DNA of 64,000 bases from Diphasiastrum complanatum (Eukaryota > Streptophyta > Lycopodiopsida > Lycopodiales > Lycopodiaceae), in NCBI GenBank assembly GCA_029204225.1, contig CM055097.1, positions 11,903,828-11,967,827 of the forward strand. The letters are read 5' to 3'. A model generated the notes under the pieces. It made no database searches, was not told where the DNA came from, and worked only from the letters and a program-made list of their open reading frames with translations. A program made the translations under genes and the position numbers. Numbering within the stretch: the stretch's first letter is position 1; each line of letters starts with the position of its first letter. Below are positions 1 to 10,989 of the stretch, piece by piece.

Positions 1-192
1 TGTAAATGATTTATTGGTTGATTAGAGTCTTTCTTATTCACAACGATCTTTTCATAGAAAAATGAACAGGCAGATGCTTGTTTTCAAGAGTAGAAAGTGT
101 TCTTTTACCTAGTTGCATCGTTGCTCATCAGGAACTCCATCTTCAGAACTAATCCAAAGGCCTACGTGTATGCGTTGTTACAGTTATTACAG

Positions 193-929
193 ATGTGCCT
201 TTGATCCAGTATCAGGGGGGGAGATGGTGCAGCAGGAGTTTGCAAGGTTCTTTAAACCAGCAGGAGAATTGTAATTTGTTGGACGCGCAAATTGCTGACA
301 CGATCATTCTGTATGTGTGTTTGAGTGTGCAGCCCTTCTATATTTCTTGTCTTGAACTTTTCTTTTTTCTTAGCCAAGTAGTCATTTTTTTACCTATTGG
401 TTTTTTCAGTACAACTGTTCTGCATGCTCTAGTCTTGAAGAGTTGCTTTTCAGTTATCAAAATCTGAAATCTACACTAAGGAGTTAGTATTGCTTAGGCA
501 CAGGCCAAAGCAAATATCTTTTGTAAACCTTTTGTTCTTTTGCCTTCTAATTCTCTACTGGCAATTTTTCAGTACATTGCTGGTTATTGAAACATGTGGT
601 CCTGAACAAATGGACAGATTTGACCCATCACTACATGTCCAGTTTTTAACTATGCTGAATTTCGCTAGACCATGGTGGTATCTGAGCATATTCACGTTTG
701 TCAACCTCATACAAAATTCCATGTTAGTGTTACTTTATGATTCGACACCATGTTGGAAGTTGTTCTTTTAACCTTTATTGGACTTCATCTTCTGAATTTA
801 AGCTGTTCCCTCTTGCAGTTTTTTCCCACTGCCCCTGCCCTGCAGCCATCAGCGAGCAAAGCCGTAGTGATATATGTCGAAGCAGCAAAACTGAGGCTCG
901 TGGATATCGAGCGTCGAATTTCTACATAA
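193..929 (+). CDS. Possible 3'-terminal exons of an unrecognised gene
   Basis: Two exon-like blocks follow good acceptor sites. The first starts after ttattacag at 193 and reads CAFDPVSGGEMVQQEFARFF before a TAA at 272-274. The second starts after ctcttgcag at 819 and reads, in one frame, through VVIYVEAAKLRLVDIERRI to a TAA at 927-929. Both have protein-like composition, unlike the surrounding AT-rich sequence. I could not find a donor that joins them in this frame, so they may be alternative last exons, or one of them may be chance. The rest of the gene would lie left of the window. I do not recognise the protein. Confidence 0.25.
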
Positions 930-1390
930 TCTTGAATTTTTGATTGATTGGTGGAAAAACCATCATAGCAGTAGCTTTTTATGATTTCATTGAACTAGAG
1001 TGCAAAGCTCTAGTGGCTATTTGCAAGAATTGTATTTGTCAGATTCCCATCAATACAGGCTTTTGAGACTGCATGCAGTGTGACAGTTCTGCTATTGCAG
1101 AGTTGTTGTATGCAGGTTCTTAAGTTGCAAGTGTAAAAAATTGGTACTAAGTGATATTTTCGTTTGTAAGTGGTTCTTCCTGTACAGGATCATATGAAGG
1201 GCCGTAACACGATTTCATTTTTGACATTTACAGAGTTTGAACAAAATACTTGTTGCATGCCACCTCAAGCAGTAGGGTCAATATATGTGCTCCTTTTCCC
1301 ATTTCTGGGAAAGATAAATTTTGACCCAGATGCATTGAGTAAGACCTGGAAAGTCTCAAGTTTAACATCTGTTATGAGATTATGACTAGT

Positions 1391-1394
<4 letters not shown>
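930..1394 (+). other. Noncoding stretch, possibly 3' UTR
   Basis: No convincing reading frame is visible. If the exon-like blocks to the left are real, this would be 3' UTR or downstream flank. It ends in a (TC)n array. Confidence 0.2.

Positions 1395-1438
<44 letters not shown>
1395..1438. repeat. (TC)22 microsatellite
   Basis: Uninterrupted TC dinucleotide run of about 44 bp. Confidence 0.97.
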
Positions 1439-1445
<7 letters not shown>

Positions 1446-1755
1446 ATTGTGATAATTACCATACTGAAGTAAACCATGCTGAAAAAAACCATGTCGAAAC
1501 ACAAACCAACAAGACACAATGTAAAAACGTGAATGTATAATGTCAGGCTCAAGGCCGTAAAAAAGTACAGCGATGTTTGATAAACATTCTGTCTCATAAA
1601 CATTGTACACAATACAACTAGCATTCGTCCTCTAACTCAAAGTTTGAGTCATATGTGGAACCACCAAATAGGTAGTTTGCAAATGATGTGGAGGGTGTCA
1701 TGCGTCGTTGTGAGCCTTTGTCTCTGCTCTGCCTCCACCCTATCCCCTACCTCTC

Positions 1756-1760
<5 letters not shown>

Positions 1761-1805
<45 letters not shown>
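1761..1805. repeat. (CT)n microsatellite
   Basis: Uninterrupted CT run of about 45 bp, preceded by an imperfect CTCTC-rich tract. Confidence 0.97.
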
Positions 1806-1807
<2 letters not shown>

Positions 1808-2622
1808 CCTCCTGCTCGCTAGCTCCAACTGCTGCTCCCTTTGGGTCGCCCTCTAAATTGTGATCTCATAACTTGGGAAGGTCCTATAAATTCAGGGTCA
1901 ACTTGGCCCTCAACTACTTGCCATGCTCCAATTTGCTCTACAAACAATGCCCCAAAAACCCCTCCCCCTTAAACATTAGGTGCAAGAATGGTTGGCTCCT
2001 CCTGTGTCTCAGCATCCGGGTCACAAATAATTGTTGTACCAACTCCGCTCATGCTCACTCTCATCCTCTGCCTTTGCCTCTGCCTTTGTATCCCCCTCTT
2101 CCATCCACTCCTCTTCGTAACCAAGTCCAAACGCCTCTCCACTCTCTAACATCTCATCATCTCCCTCCTCCCCCCTCTCCTGGTGTTGCTCTTCTGTGGT
2201 GTTGCATAGATTGTGCTTCTGCATCTTCCTGCCTGTGCAGGTCACGATAGATCTCATCCTCCAGCTCCTCCTTAGGTGGTACTCGAGAAGCAATAGTCGT
2301 CATCTGTACCATGCAGGATTCGGGGTTCATCTACAAAAAGAAACAAACATGGTTATCAAACTTATTCATTTGTTAGAGAAGTACCTTTGAAACGCAAGTA
2401 TATCAAACAATACCAAGTTAGTTACTAACTCACCTCGATCAAGCGGTCGCCCTGTGTGCGTGTGCGTCTCAAGATGCGTCCGTTACCAATCGCCTGCATT
2501 GCTCAATGGAGAGTATGTTTTTCCTCTTAGTGTGATGGTTGGCTCATACACTCCAATTCCGTGCATAGGCAGAAGCTGAACAATCATGTGAGGACTCTGC
2601 CAATCATTGAAGGTCAGGAGTG
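1806..2622. other. Pyrimidine-rich intergenic stretch with a weak acidic minus-strand ORF
   Basis: Read on the minus strand, 2293-2021 encodes an acidic, Glu-rich 90-residue frame. A second minus-strand frame starting at about 2304 begins MTTIASRVPPKEELEDEIYR. Either could be a relic of a transposon gag, but neither has a recognisable domain and the composition alone could create them. No gene is claimed. Confidence 0.2.
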
Positions 2623-2869
2623 AGTAGAAAGTGATTTACACTTTATTTTCAGTCTACAGGCCGTATTGAGTACTGATCCACACGTGTGTGGGCTGTACTT
2701 TGCTATTGATTAATGATTATAGATTGTTCTTGATTGATTCGTGCTAAATTGTTGATCTAGATCTCAAAAATTTCGTGTCTAGTTTCTATTTGTTATATGA
2801 TCAATCAATCAATCACTCTTGTGAGACATTAATGCTCTCATTTAAGGTCCAAAGTACTGTACTTTGACA
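2623..2869 (+). repeat. 5' LTR of outer element
   Basis: About 247 bp, homologous to 8033-8261. It ends ...gaca directly before the primer-binding site. Confidence 0.75.
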
Positions 2870-2881
2870 TGGTATTAGAGC
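2870..2881 (+). other. tRNA-Met primer-binding site of outer element
   Basis: TGGTATTAGAGC abuts the LTR end. It is the usual Copia primer site with one T for C change. Confidence 0.8.
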
Positions 2882-3026
2882 GAGGTACAAGAGTCGATCA
2901 TTAATGTACAGTTCCAAATTAGCAAGTTTTTGATCTAAAAAGCTAGTATTGGAGGGCCAACATGAAATTGGATGTTTGGATGAAAATTTGGTATCAAAAG
3001 TGATTAGGGGCTGATTCTGTACTATT

Positions 3027-3671
3027 TGTGAAAAATTATAGATCAAAACACTATTAGTTCATCAATGATCGTTTGCCAATTTGGATCACACATCGAGATT
3101 CATCATCAACATAGAAATCACAACTTTATGCATACTAGAATTTAGAAATGCATCAAGATTTGATCTTAACCACTTAGATCTGACTTTGTATTGTCATTGT
3201 CCATACAGTAGCAGTACAGTAAAGTACTCCACACATGTGAAAGCTAGATCAACAAGAAAATCAATGTTCTACACATAGAAATTCAAGATATCATAAGAAA
3301 ACCATAAGAGATGGACATAGAATCAACAAAGATGAATTCTCCACATCATAAGAGAATACAATGATTTGTTCTCCACGTACTATTTATAACAGCCTAAATG
3401 TCATTTAGCCACTTTTTTTAAATATGTCCTAAAATGGCAACTTCTAGGTATTTAACAAAAAACCTAGAAATACTAGTCCAAGTGCAATGTATCAAAATTA
3501 TCCAATTAGAATGGGTCCAAACACGAACTCATTAATTATCTACTTGCCAAAATTAATAATAACACTATTTAGGCCCTTATTGACAAATATGAAACTATCT
3601 CTAAGTTGAGATTTCACTTTGGCCTCCAAAAATGCTAAATAAAATGTCGAGACTAGTTGATAATTTTCACA
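3027..3671 (-). repeat. 3' LTR of inner Copia element
   Basis: 645 bp with inverted termini TGTGAAAA/TTTTCACA. On the minus strand it is preceded by a purine tract GAATAGGGAG, as expected for the polypurine tract. Confidence 0.8.
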
Positions 3672-3815
3672 CTCCCTATTCAACTAGTTTTAGCATAGAT
3701 TTAGATAGTACACCAAGTGATGTTCTATACTTCATAAACAAGTTTTTTCCCAATGCTTTGGTGAAGATATCAGCACACATTCCCTTAGAAACATGCTGAA
3801 ACTCCACTTCCTTTT
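3672..3815 (-). pseudogene. Copia RNase H C-terminal tail
   Basis: On the minus strand the frame reads EVEFQHVSKG, then ADIFTKAL, then FMKYRTSLG, the characteristic end of Copia RNase H just before the polypurine tract. It continues the RNase H fragment at 4780-5110 and is separated from it by the insertion at 3816-4780. Confidence 0.8.
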
Positions 3816-4780
3816 GTTAGATTTCTTGTGCTCAGCCTTAAACAAATTTTTCAAGTAATGAGCATCTTGAAAATCGAAGGCCGACTACATGTTTTCGGAC
3901 TTTCACATCTTTCCGTTTTAGATTTTTTTTGCCACAACCATTTTTTAGCACCTTAGCCTTTTTCCACACCTTAGCGAGAAAAGCGACACAGTGGCCAAAG
4001 TGGCCAGAATGCCTTAGAAACCATTCTTAAGACACCTTCGCCTTTTTTGCCCCTTCACGAAAAATGCGACAAAGTGGCCAGAATGCCTTAGAAACTATTT
4101 CAAGACATTGCCTTTAGTCTAAGGCACCTTCTCCTTCTTCGCTGCCTTTAGTCCAAGGCACTTTTCGGCTTTTTCGCCTTCTTCGCTACCTTAAATCTAA
4201 GGGTGCCTTCAGGATTTACATACCTTAAGTCTAAGGACACCTTCATGATTTGCATACCTTCAGTCTAAGAGCACCTTCGGGTTTTTCGGGTTTTTGCGTT
4301 TTTGCTACATTGGCAGACCGACGTCGCCAACTTATCATCAACCCTAAAACAACTAGAGAAACAAATATCTCAAGGGTGGTTACCACTTTTGTACATATGC
4401 AAAACTGGAGTAAATGGCAGTTAAGACATAAGATATTTTTCTCTCGACACTTGTAAATCTATATACTAGCTGAATCAAGCTATGTAAGTGTCAATTGAAT
4501 TTCTCTTTCAATCAAGGTTATCTGTAGCCAGCGTTATCACGCTCAACAAGCTGAAGTTATTACTTCAAGCCATTGTACTCATTGTTGATATTAATCATAG
4601 TGCAATTTTTTTCTCACTACTGCGTTGTTCATTTGCGCATTCTGTATGAATTCTTCTACTTGAATATTTCTGTTGCCAACTGTTGCGTTCCCGTTTCTAC
4701 ACGCTTACGCTCAAAGCCTCGAGCTTCCGCTGCCGCTCATGCCCCACGGTTTTACGACACCTTTGCCATGACTTGTTTCC
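3816..4780. mobile_element. Insertion splitting the Copia RNase H, probable solo LTR
   Basis: The RNase H reading frame stops after YYFVRKQV and resumes about 960 bp later with EVEFQHV. The intervening DNA has no retroelement coding frame. It includes several imperfect copies of a CCTTAAGTCTAAGG motif (4100-4270) and an LTR-like T-rich half. The boundaries are deduced only from the broken frame; I could not define exact ends or a target duplication. Confidence 0.5.
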
Positions 4781-5110
4781 TCACAAAGTAATATGCCACA
4801 TCAATGTGCTTGCTCCTTGCATAAAAGGTAGGATTGCTTGCCAATCTTTGGGTTGAAATGTTGTCACAAAAGATGATTGAACTCTCTGAAAAATCTAGCA
4901 AGCGAAGATTACTTACCATCCTCTTGATCCATAACATCTGTGCAAGATATAAGAGCTTTGTACTCTGCTAGATGACAATGAGATAGTGGCTTGTTTCTTT
5001 GACATCCAAGAGATAGCTCCATCACTTATGAAAATAGCATGTGCACTTATGGATTTTCTATTCATTTGTGTCAGAAAATGTGAACTCCTGCAACTTTGTC
5101 GCGAAGTGAA
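4780..5110 (-). pseudogene. Copia RNase H fragment
   Basis: Minus-strand frames read AIFISDGAISWMSKKQATIS, then after frameshifts SIIFCDNISTQRLASNPTF and ARSKHIDVAYYFV. These are the standard blocks of Copia RNase H (SWxSKKQ, DN, ARSKHIxV). Frameshifts and stops make it non-functional. Confidence 0.85.
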
Positions 5111-5558
5111 ACGAAGCGACACGAATTGATGTGAAGGTCGAATGGCGAACAATTCGCGAAAGTCAAACGTACCTCGAAAACCCTAAGACACGAAATGAAG
5201 CGAAGCTCGAAGCTCGAATGATGCATGAAAGTCAAACATACCTCCAAGACCAAAAGACACGACACGAAACGAAACGAAAAGAAAATCTTTCGCGTTGCCA
5301 GCTGGCAGATCAACGGGCGTGACGTCTTGAACTTCACGCTCAACTGAAATAGTTAGCAATAACGGAGAATAACTAACTAGTTGATTAGCGTTAACTACTC
5401 TTGTAATTCTCTGTTTAGCTATCTTGTAAACTCCACACAGTGGAGATATAAACGCAACTTTGGATCAACACGATATAGAGGAAAGAGAAAAAATTTTCTA
5501 GATAGAAAAGAAACGAAATAGCTATGCATGAAAGTCTGTCAACGAGCAGAACACAGCG
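5095..5558 (+). mobile_element. LTR-like insertion replacing Copia pol
   Basis: This stretch sits exactly where integrase and RT should be. The protease frame breaks after STNRNTL at about 5560, and RNase H begins at about 5110. It starts with CGAAG-rich imperfect repeats (5100-5290) and contains gagatataaacgc, which resembles an LTR TATA region, in plus orientation. It is probably a solo LTR associated with deletion of the Copia RT. The ends are inferred. Confidence 0.45.
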
Positions 5559-6590
5559 ATAGAGTATTCCTATTAGTAGAAAGGGAAATAGAAATTTCGC
5601 CAATCTCTTTGATTGCACACTCACCATCATTGGCTGTGTAGATCACCTTCTTGTCACCTTCAAATTCCTTAAAAAATGAGTAATACTCATCATGATATGT
5701 CATGTAGCTCCACTATCAATTCACCAAGGATCAATGTCTCCATGATTAGCCATTAAACAAGATGACATAACAAGCGCATCATTTGAGATTTGTTCATCAA
5801 CACCATCTTCATCAATAGCAAGGTTGGTTTGCTTCTCACATTGATCTCTCTTCTTCTTGTAGCAATCACAAGCAAATGCCCTTTGATTCCAAAATAGAAA
5901 CACTTTAACTTTGACCTATGTTTCTTCTTACCAACGAGGAAGGCTCACCTTGATCTTGACCCTTTGACAACTTGCCTTTGCCTTTGCCCTTGCCCTTGAA
6001 TTTGCCTTTGATGAACATAGCCTCCTCTCCATCAACTTGAGATGTAGATGTAGATGCATCTCTTGCTTGAAGCCTAAACTCCTCATTCACCAAAATCTCT
6101 TGCAAATCCACCATACTTGGCAAAGTCTTTTGAATAGCAAAATGTTGAGCAATATTAGCATGATCATCCAACGAGCCACTAAGAATAACTTGAACAAGTT
6201 TTATCTCTGTAATGTTTTCATCAATACATGCTAGCTCATTATTGAATGCATACAAGAAAAGATTTTTCTCCTTGTTAGAACTCTTGATGTAGACTTAGAT
6301 TCATAAAGCTTCTTTAAAGAATCCCAAGCCTCCTTCGATGTTGTGCACTTACCAACTTCCTTGAGAAGTTCATTATTCACATTCATCTTGATGATGTGTA
6401 GAGCTTTCTTAGCTCTCTTATCATACCACAATTGATCTTGTTGTGCCAAAAGTCTCTCCTCCACACCTAGAACAATTTCCATTAACTCATTTATCTCCAA
6501 TAAGGACTCCATCCTCACCTTCCAAGTAGAATAGTTGATTGAAGTAAGCCTATCATTGCCTTCCAACATGAAGCCACTTGAGGTTGCCAT
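5555..6590 (-). pseudogene. Copia gag-protease fragment
   Basis: On the minus strand it starts at Met 6590 with MATSSGFMLEGNDRLTSINY and NYSTWKVRMESLL, the classic Copia gag (UBN2-type) opening. A frameshift lies near 6255, followed by a GKGKGKGK-rich stretch. The expected zinc knuckle survives only as a degraded DCYKKKRDQCEKQ segment near 5850. The protease active-site block reads W-stop-IDSGAT-stop-HM at about 5720-5680, so two stops interrupt it. Length and order fit the N-terminal half of a Copia polyprotein. Confidence 0.88.
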
Positions 6591-7189
6591 ATTGCAATGA
6601 TTTGATCTTCTTTGAACCTATTTCAATGCACTTAGCACTCTCTTGAAAATCAACAAATGAAACTCAAGAGAAAATCACAAAGATTTGGAAACACTCTAGC
6701 CCTCTCTTTCTCTCTTCTAGCAAATCCTAGCACCTAGACTCTTGATTTCTTGATCATAGTAGATCTAAACACAATTTGCTGAACTTTTGCCAGCACCTAA
6801 GATTGAAACACACTCTTGAAAAGTCCAGCAACCTAAAAATCAAGAGATCCTATCAAATTTAGGGTTTCATAAAAAAATACAAAATATGGAATCAAGCAAA
6901 ATCGACTTGCAAAAGCTAGAATCTTGATATATCATATGTTAGAATATATCATCCTCTATCATGAGCAATTTTGTTCTTCACATTCCAATGAGTGGTTTTA
7001 AAAATCAGCCATCTACAAGTGATTGACCTAAAATGACATTTAGATCATGAAGATCCAATCTCTATAGTTGAAAATGCTTGATTTGAGTCAACAATGCCTC
7101 CAAATCCTCATAGAATTTATGGCGCCATCAAATCCACTTCTAGATTTGGTAATACCACCAAATTTGACTTGCAACTTGCTCTGATACCA

Positions 7190-7637
7190 TGTGAAAAATC
7201 AGTGATCAACACACTATTAGTTCATCAATGATCTTTAACCAATTTGGATCACACATCTAAATTCATCAACAACATAGAAATCACAACTTTATGCATGCTA
7301 GAATTTAGAAATGCATCAAGATCTGATCTTAACCACTTCAATCTAACTTAGTACTATCCCTTTCCGTACAAAAGCAGTGCCGCATAGTACTCCACACGTG
7401 TGAAAGCTAGATCAACAAGAAAATCAACATTCTACACATAGAAACTCAAGATATCATGAGAAAACCATAAGCGATGGACATAGAATCAACAAAGATGAAT
7501 TTTCCACATCATAAGAGAATACAATGATCTGTTCTCCATGCAAGTACAACTATTTATAACAACCCAAATGTCGTTTAGACACTTTCCCTAAGTATGCTCT
7601 AAATGGCAACTTCTAGGTACTTAACCAACAAAAAACA
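7190..7637 (-). repeat. 5' LTR of inner Copia element, truncated
   Basis: Homologous to 3027-3464. The homology stops at about 7637, so the outer 200 bp is missing. The primer site for initiator tRNA-Met lies at 7178-7189, directly adjacent. Confidence 0.8.
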
Positions 7638-8032
7638 TGTAGATTGTACATAGGTGGGTCCCACACGTGTGAGGCCATGGAGCCATGTGGGAAACCTATT
7701 CCAGAGTAGGTTAGATCAAGTCTAAAAAGTGGGTCAAGTCAATCTGGTAGTGATTCCTACTTTATAGAACCTAAATCCTAGATTTATGGAGAAAATTGAC
7801 CAACTAGCCACCTACTTGGCAAGACTCTAGGAATGAGGCTAGAATGGCAAACTAGGGCAAGAAATCTCACTCACCTTTCTTATTACATGTTGGAAATTCA
7901 CCTAACTCGTGAAGGGAAGATGCATTTCTATGTAGTAAATCCTCCATAGTGAACACTTAGATTATTTTTGAGAGTTCATTGGCAAAACTTGAGTTCTACT
8001 CTATGTACTTTTATGGTTTTTGGACCTAAGCA

Positions 8033-8261
8033 AGTAGAAAGTGATATTCACTTTATTTTCAGTCTATAGGCCATACTGAGTACCAATCCACAAGTGTGTG
8101 GGCTATACTTTTGATTACTGATTATAGATTGCTCTTGATTGATTCATGCTAATTTGTTGATCTAGATCTCAAAATCTAGTGTCTAGTCTCTATTTGTTTT
8201 AGGATCAATCAATCCATCACTCTTGTGAGGCATTAATGCACTCATTTAATGTACTTTGACA
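8033..8261 (+). repeat. 3' LTR of outer element
   Basis: About 229 bp and homologous to the 5' LTR. It lacks roughly 20 bp near its right end, before the terminal tactttgaca. Confidence 0.75.
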
Positions 8262-8520
8262 TATTTTGTTGTCTTCATGTAGTACAAACAAGGGTGTTTA
8301 GAGTTAGCTTCATGGGATACATTGAACATACATTTTAATGTCTTCAGATCTCATGTTAAATGTCATTTTATGTTGAAAGTGCCAATTCTAGGAACACTGA
8401 GTGGAACTCCCTCCACGTGATTGTTTATGGTGGCAAGATATGACATTCTACTAAATATCCATGAGAGAATGTCATGGTCTTCTTTCAGCACCTATAAGAA
8501 AAACTAAAAAAATTGTTTCA
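8262..8520. other. Noncoding flank of the outer element
   Basis: No reading frame, repeat or promoter is recognised. Confidence 0.3.
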
Positions 8521-8524
8521 GCAT

Positions 8525-9806
8525 ACTGTAACAATCGAGAAGATCATCCTTATAGAATCTATAAAGAAACTACTATACTTGAAAAGCTGCCAACCACCAA
8601 ATAATATTTTATGATTGAACACTGAAGTTGAGGCCTTCTGAGTGTTCTGAATTTGAAAGTGCTCCATTCATGATTGCAAGACTAACTCTCTCCATTTTTT
8701 GTCCCTTTATAATTTCAAACTCATCTAACTTAAGAACAACTATCAACTTGTTATTGACATTCTCATTTGTAATACCATAAAAATCTATGATGTATGTTAG
8801 TAACTAATTAATGTCAATAAACAGATTGTTGGAATTGTTATAAGCTAGACATTCTCCCTTCGAGCAATACGCTTCATTGATATGAGATGGATTACCAGCT
8901 ATTTTATGCATACCTTGGTTTAACTTCTTAAAGATGAAATGATTGTGGGACTGGAAACTTTTTTATACTTACCTGTGCAATTGCTTCCTTTATCATCTTA
9001 AACATTGTTGCATATGCTTCTCTACTGACACTAGAAAAATCACATGCCCCTTGAACCAATGTAATGTCCAATATTTTTCCAACTTCATTCATAATGATAT
9101 CGGCAATTGAAGCCTTAATATTTTTCATTTTGTTATTGTTTAACACTGATTTCATAGATTTAGAAAAATAGAACCTAATGAGTTTCCAATGGAAATCTCA
9201 TCGGCCAAATGGTCTTCAGCAACCAATGTTGATCTGCATGGCAAATATAGTATTCACAAAAAAAGTCAATATAGATTAGGATACTCATTGTATTGGCAAT
9301 AACATAATAAACAAATAAACCATGAGTGAAAATAAATAAATAACAAAACTAGTGATTAATTGAATAAAAAAGCTTAAACAATTTCAAACCAAATAAGCTA
9401 TAACTTACTTGAATGCACGATTCTTCTTTTTCGATAACCTCCTCTAGATGATAGATCACAAATATCCTTGGTTACCGTCTTTTTCTCTTGTTGCTTTTTA
9501 CTTTCTGTTGAGAAAATCCATATCTTTAATAAGAGACAAATATGAGATATGCATGGATTGAAATGCAATGTTTATCTCGTCATTACTAGTTGTAAAATGA
9601 CACAATGAAGATTTCAACATTTGAATCTCCTTCTTGAACATCTCATTTTCTTCCAAACAAGTTCTCAACTTTGTAGATTTTTCTTCGCACTCCTTTGATA
9701 TTTTCCTTAATTCCTCTTTCAAATCATGTATTCTTTGCATTGAATGTGCATTCCCATAGAGTTTCAAATTCTCATAGTAACTAAAAGGCCATTTTTGCCA
9801 TGACAC
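8525..9806 (-). pseudogene. Unrecognised spliced coding relic, coiled-coil N-terminus
   Basis: Minus-strand coding blocks appear in order. A coiled-coil segment (9806-9498) includes RIHDLKEELRKISKECEEK. A basic block (about 9495-9412) ends RKRRIVHS and is followed by a gtaagt donor. A block from the acceptor atttgccatgcag near 9240 reads STLVAEDHLADEISIGNS, then DITLVQGACDFSSVSREAYA, and ends in EAIAQ before a gtaagt donor (about 8972). A final block reads MHKIAGNPSHINEAYCSKG and KLIVVLKLDEFEIIKGQKME. Stops interrupt several blocks. The spliced layout suggests a host-like or DNA-transposon gene relic. I do not recognise the family. Confidence 0.4.
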
Positions 9807-10335
9807 ATATAGGTTATTAATTGTGTCACTGAATGAAAATCAGGATGTTGCAATGAATACGGATCAATAGGATACAATGTTCCTGATGTAGATAACATAT
9901 TCTAGAGAAAGATCCACATGAAGATGATAAAGCTTGGTCATCAGTACAGTAGTATAGTAGCAAACAGCACAATGACAATAACAGAGCTGGATATGGCGCT
10001 AAACACTTATTCGACCCTAGAGATAGAGAGGGCGATAGCTTTATTTCTGAAATGGCACTCCTACTTTAAATTTTTAATATTGTACTTTAACTGTGGTCAA
10101 GCATCAATGACGTTTGATGTGACTAAAATAAGGTAGATTCATTTTCATGGAAAGTCGTGCGGGCAGATGCATAAACAAGTTATAACATGATATTTTAATT
10201 ACTTTATTGTTATTTTTCTCTTTCCTACATGGCATTTCTTGTAAGGCCCTCTTTGGGCCCATATTTTCTCTAATGATAGAGATCCGAACCAAGGAGGCTC
10301 ACATATGTGGAGAAAGACAAGCAAGTGGAGGATAG
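9807..10335. other. Intergenic, nothing recognised
   Basis: AT-rich sequence without supported coding or RNA features. Confidence 0.3.
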
Positions 10336-10339
10336 CACC

Positions 10340-10665
10340 TCATATCATGCTTTTTACATCTCATGATGAGCCAAGTAATGTCCAAGATGCAATCCAATCT
10401 AAGGAGTGGTATGAAGCCATGTCAAAGGAGTATGAAGCCTTGACTTCTAATAATACTTGGGAGCTCATGGATCCACCCATCAACAAGCATGTTATTTGAT
10501 GCAAATGGGTGTTTAGAGTGAAGTACAACAATGATGGAACTATCAACGAGTTCAAAGCAAGACTATGTGCCAAAGGATATGCTCAAATCCATGGTCTTGA
10601 TTATGAAGACTTTCAAATGGAGGATGTTTCAACTTGATGTCTCTAATGCTTTCCTCAATGGCGAA
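10340..10665 (+). pseudogene. Copia reverse transcriptase N-terminal fragment
   Basis: The plus-strand frame reads EPSNVQDAIQSKEWYEAMSK and NNTWELMDPP, then after a stop CKWVFRVKYNNDGTINEFKA, ARLCAKGYAQ and LDVSNAFLNGE. This is the beginning of the Copia RT domain (RVT_2 type). It contains a stop at about 10497 and an internal deletion before LDVSNAFLNGE. No LTRs are attached. Confidence 0.88.
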
Positions 10666-10985
10666 CAACATCTTCTTTCGAATCGGTTTGATGTTTTTTG
10701 GATTCTTTTGGAATTCCCTTAAGATCATGCATTGTCCAAGCTTGCTATTCTTTTAACAAATCAGTTTAAGCTTGTAATTCTTCTTCTAATAAATATCTAA
10801 ATAACCTCAATATTTTTTCAGATGCAATGGTAATATCAATTAGCATCAAACTTAATCATTCACTTAGTAACATGTGTAAAATTGTATCCTTGAATTTCAT
10901 GATTCGAAATAATAATCTAAGTAGCAGAAGTTGACTATGCTTCTGCAACCTCATAACATTCGAAATAATTTACTCGAATGTCATT
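10666..10985. other. Intergenic, nothing recognised
   Basis: No supported feature. Confidence 0.3.
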
Positions 10986-10989
10986 ATCT

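Larger units (their letters stand above)
3027..7637 (-). mobile_element. Inner minus-strand Copia retrotransposon, degenerate
   Basis: LTRs at 3027-3671 (3' LTR) and 7190-7637 (5' LTR, truncated) share a 440-bp homologous core. The complete LTR has inverted termini TGTGAAAA...TTTTCACA. On the minus strand the 5' LTR is followed by a perfect primer site TGGTATCAGAGC (7189-7178). The interior reads, minus strand, gag, zinc knuckle region, protease and RNase H. Integrase and nearly all of the reverse transcriptase are missing. Two secondary insertions interrupt the interior at about 5.1-5.56 kb and 3.8-4.78 kb. The right LTR breaks off at 7637, so about 200 bp of its U3 end is lost. Confidence 0.85.
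2623..8261 (+). mobile_element. Outer plus-strand LTR retrotransposon (short, TRIM-like), interrupted
   Basis: Two direct repeats, 2623-2869 and 8033-8261, are clearly homologous (shared start agtagaaagtga, shared end tactttgaca). The left copy is followed at 2870 by TGGTATTAGAGC, matching the initiator tRNA-Met primer site of plant Copia elements apart from C to T at position 7. This fixes plus orientation with the left copy as 5' LTR. Only about 550 bp of its own interior remains (2882-3026 and 7638-8032), with no coding sequence, so it looks like a non-autonomous TRIM-type element. The centre is occupied by a minus-strand Copia element. I found no target-site duplication. The left LTR may be truncated at its outer edge. 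Confidence 0.7.

Noticed and set aside
2021-2293. Acidic minus-strand 90-codon frame considered as a gene
   Set aside because: Low-complexity Glu-rich composition from a pyrimidine-rich tract; no domain, splice or promoter support.
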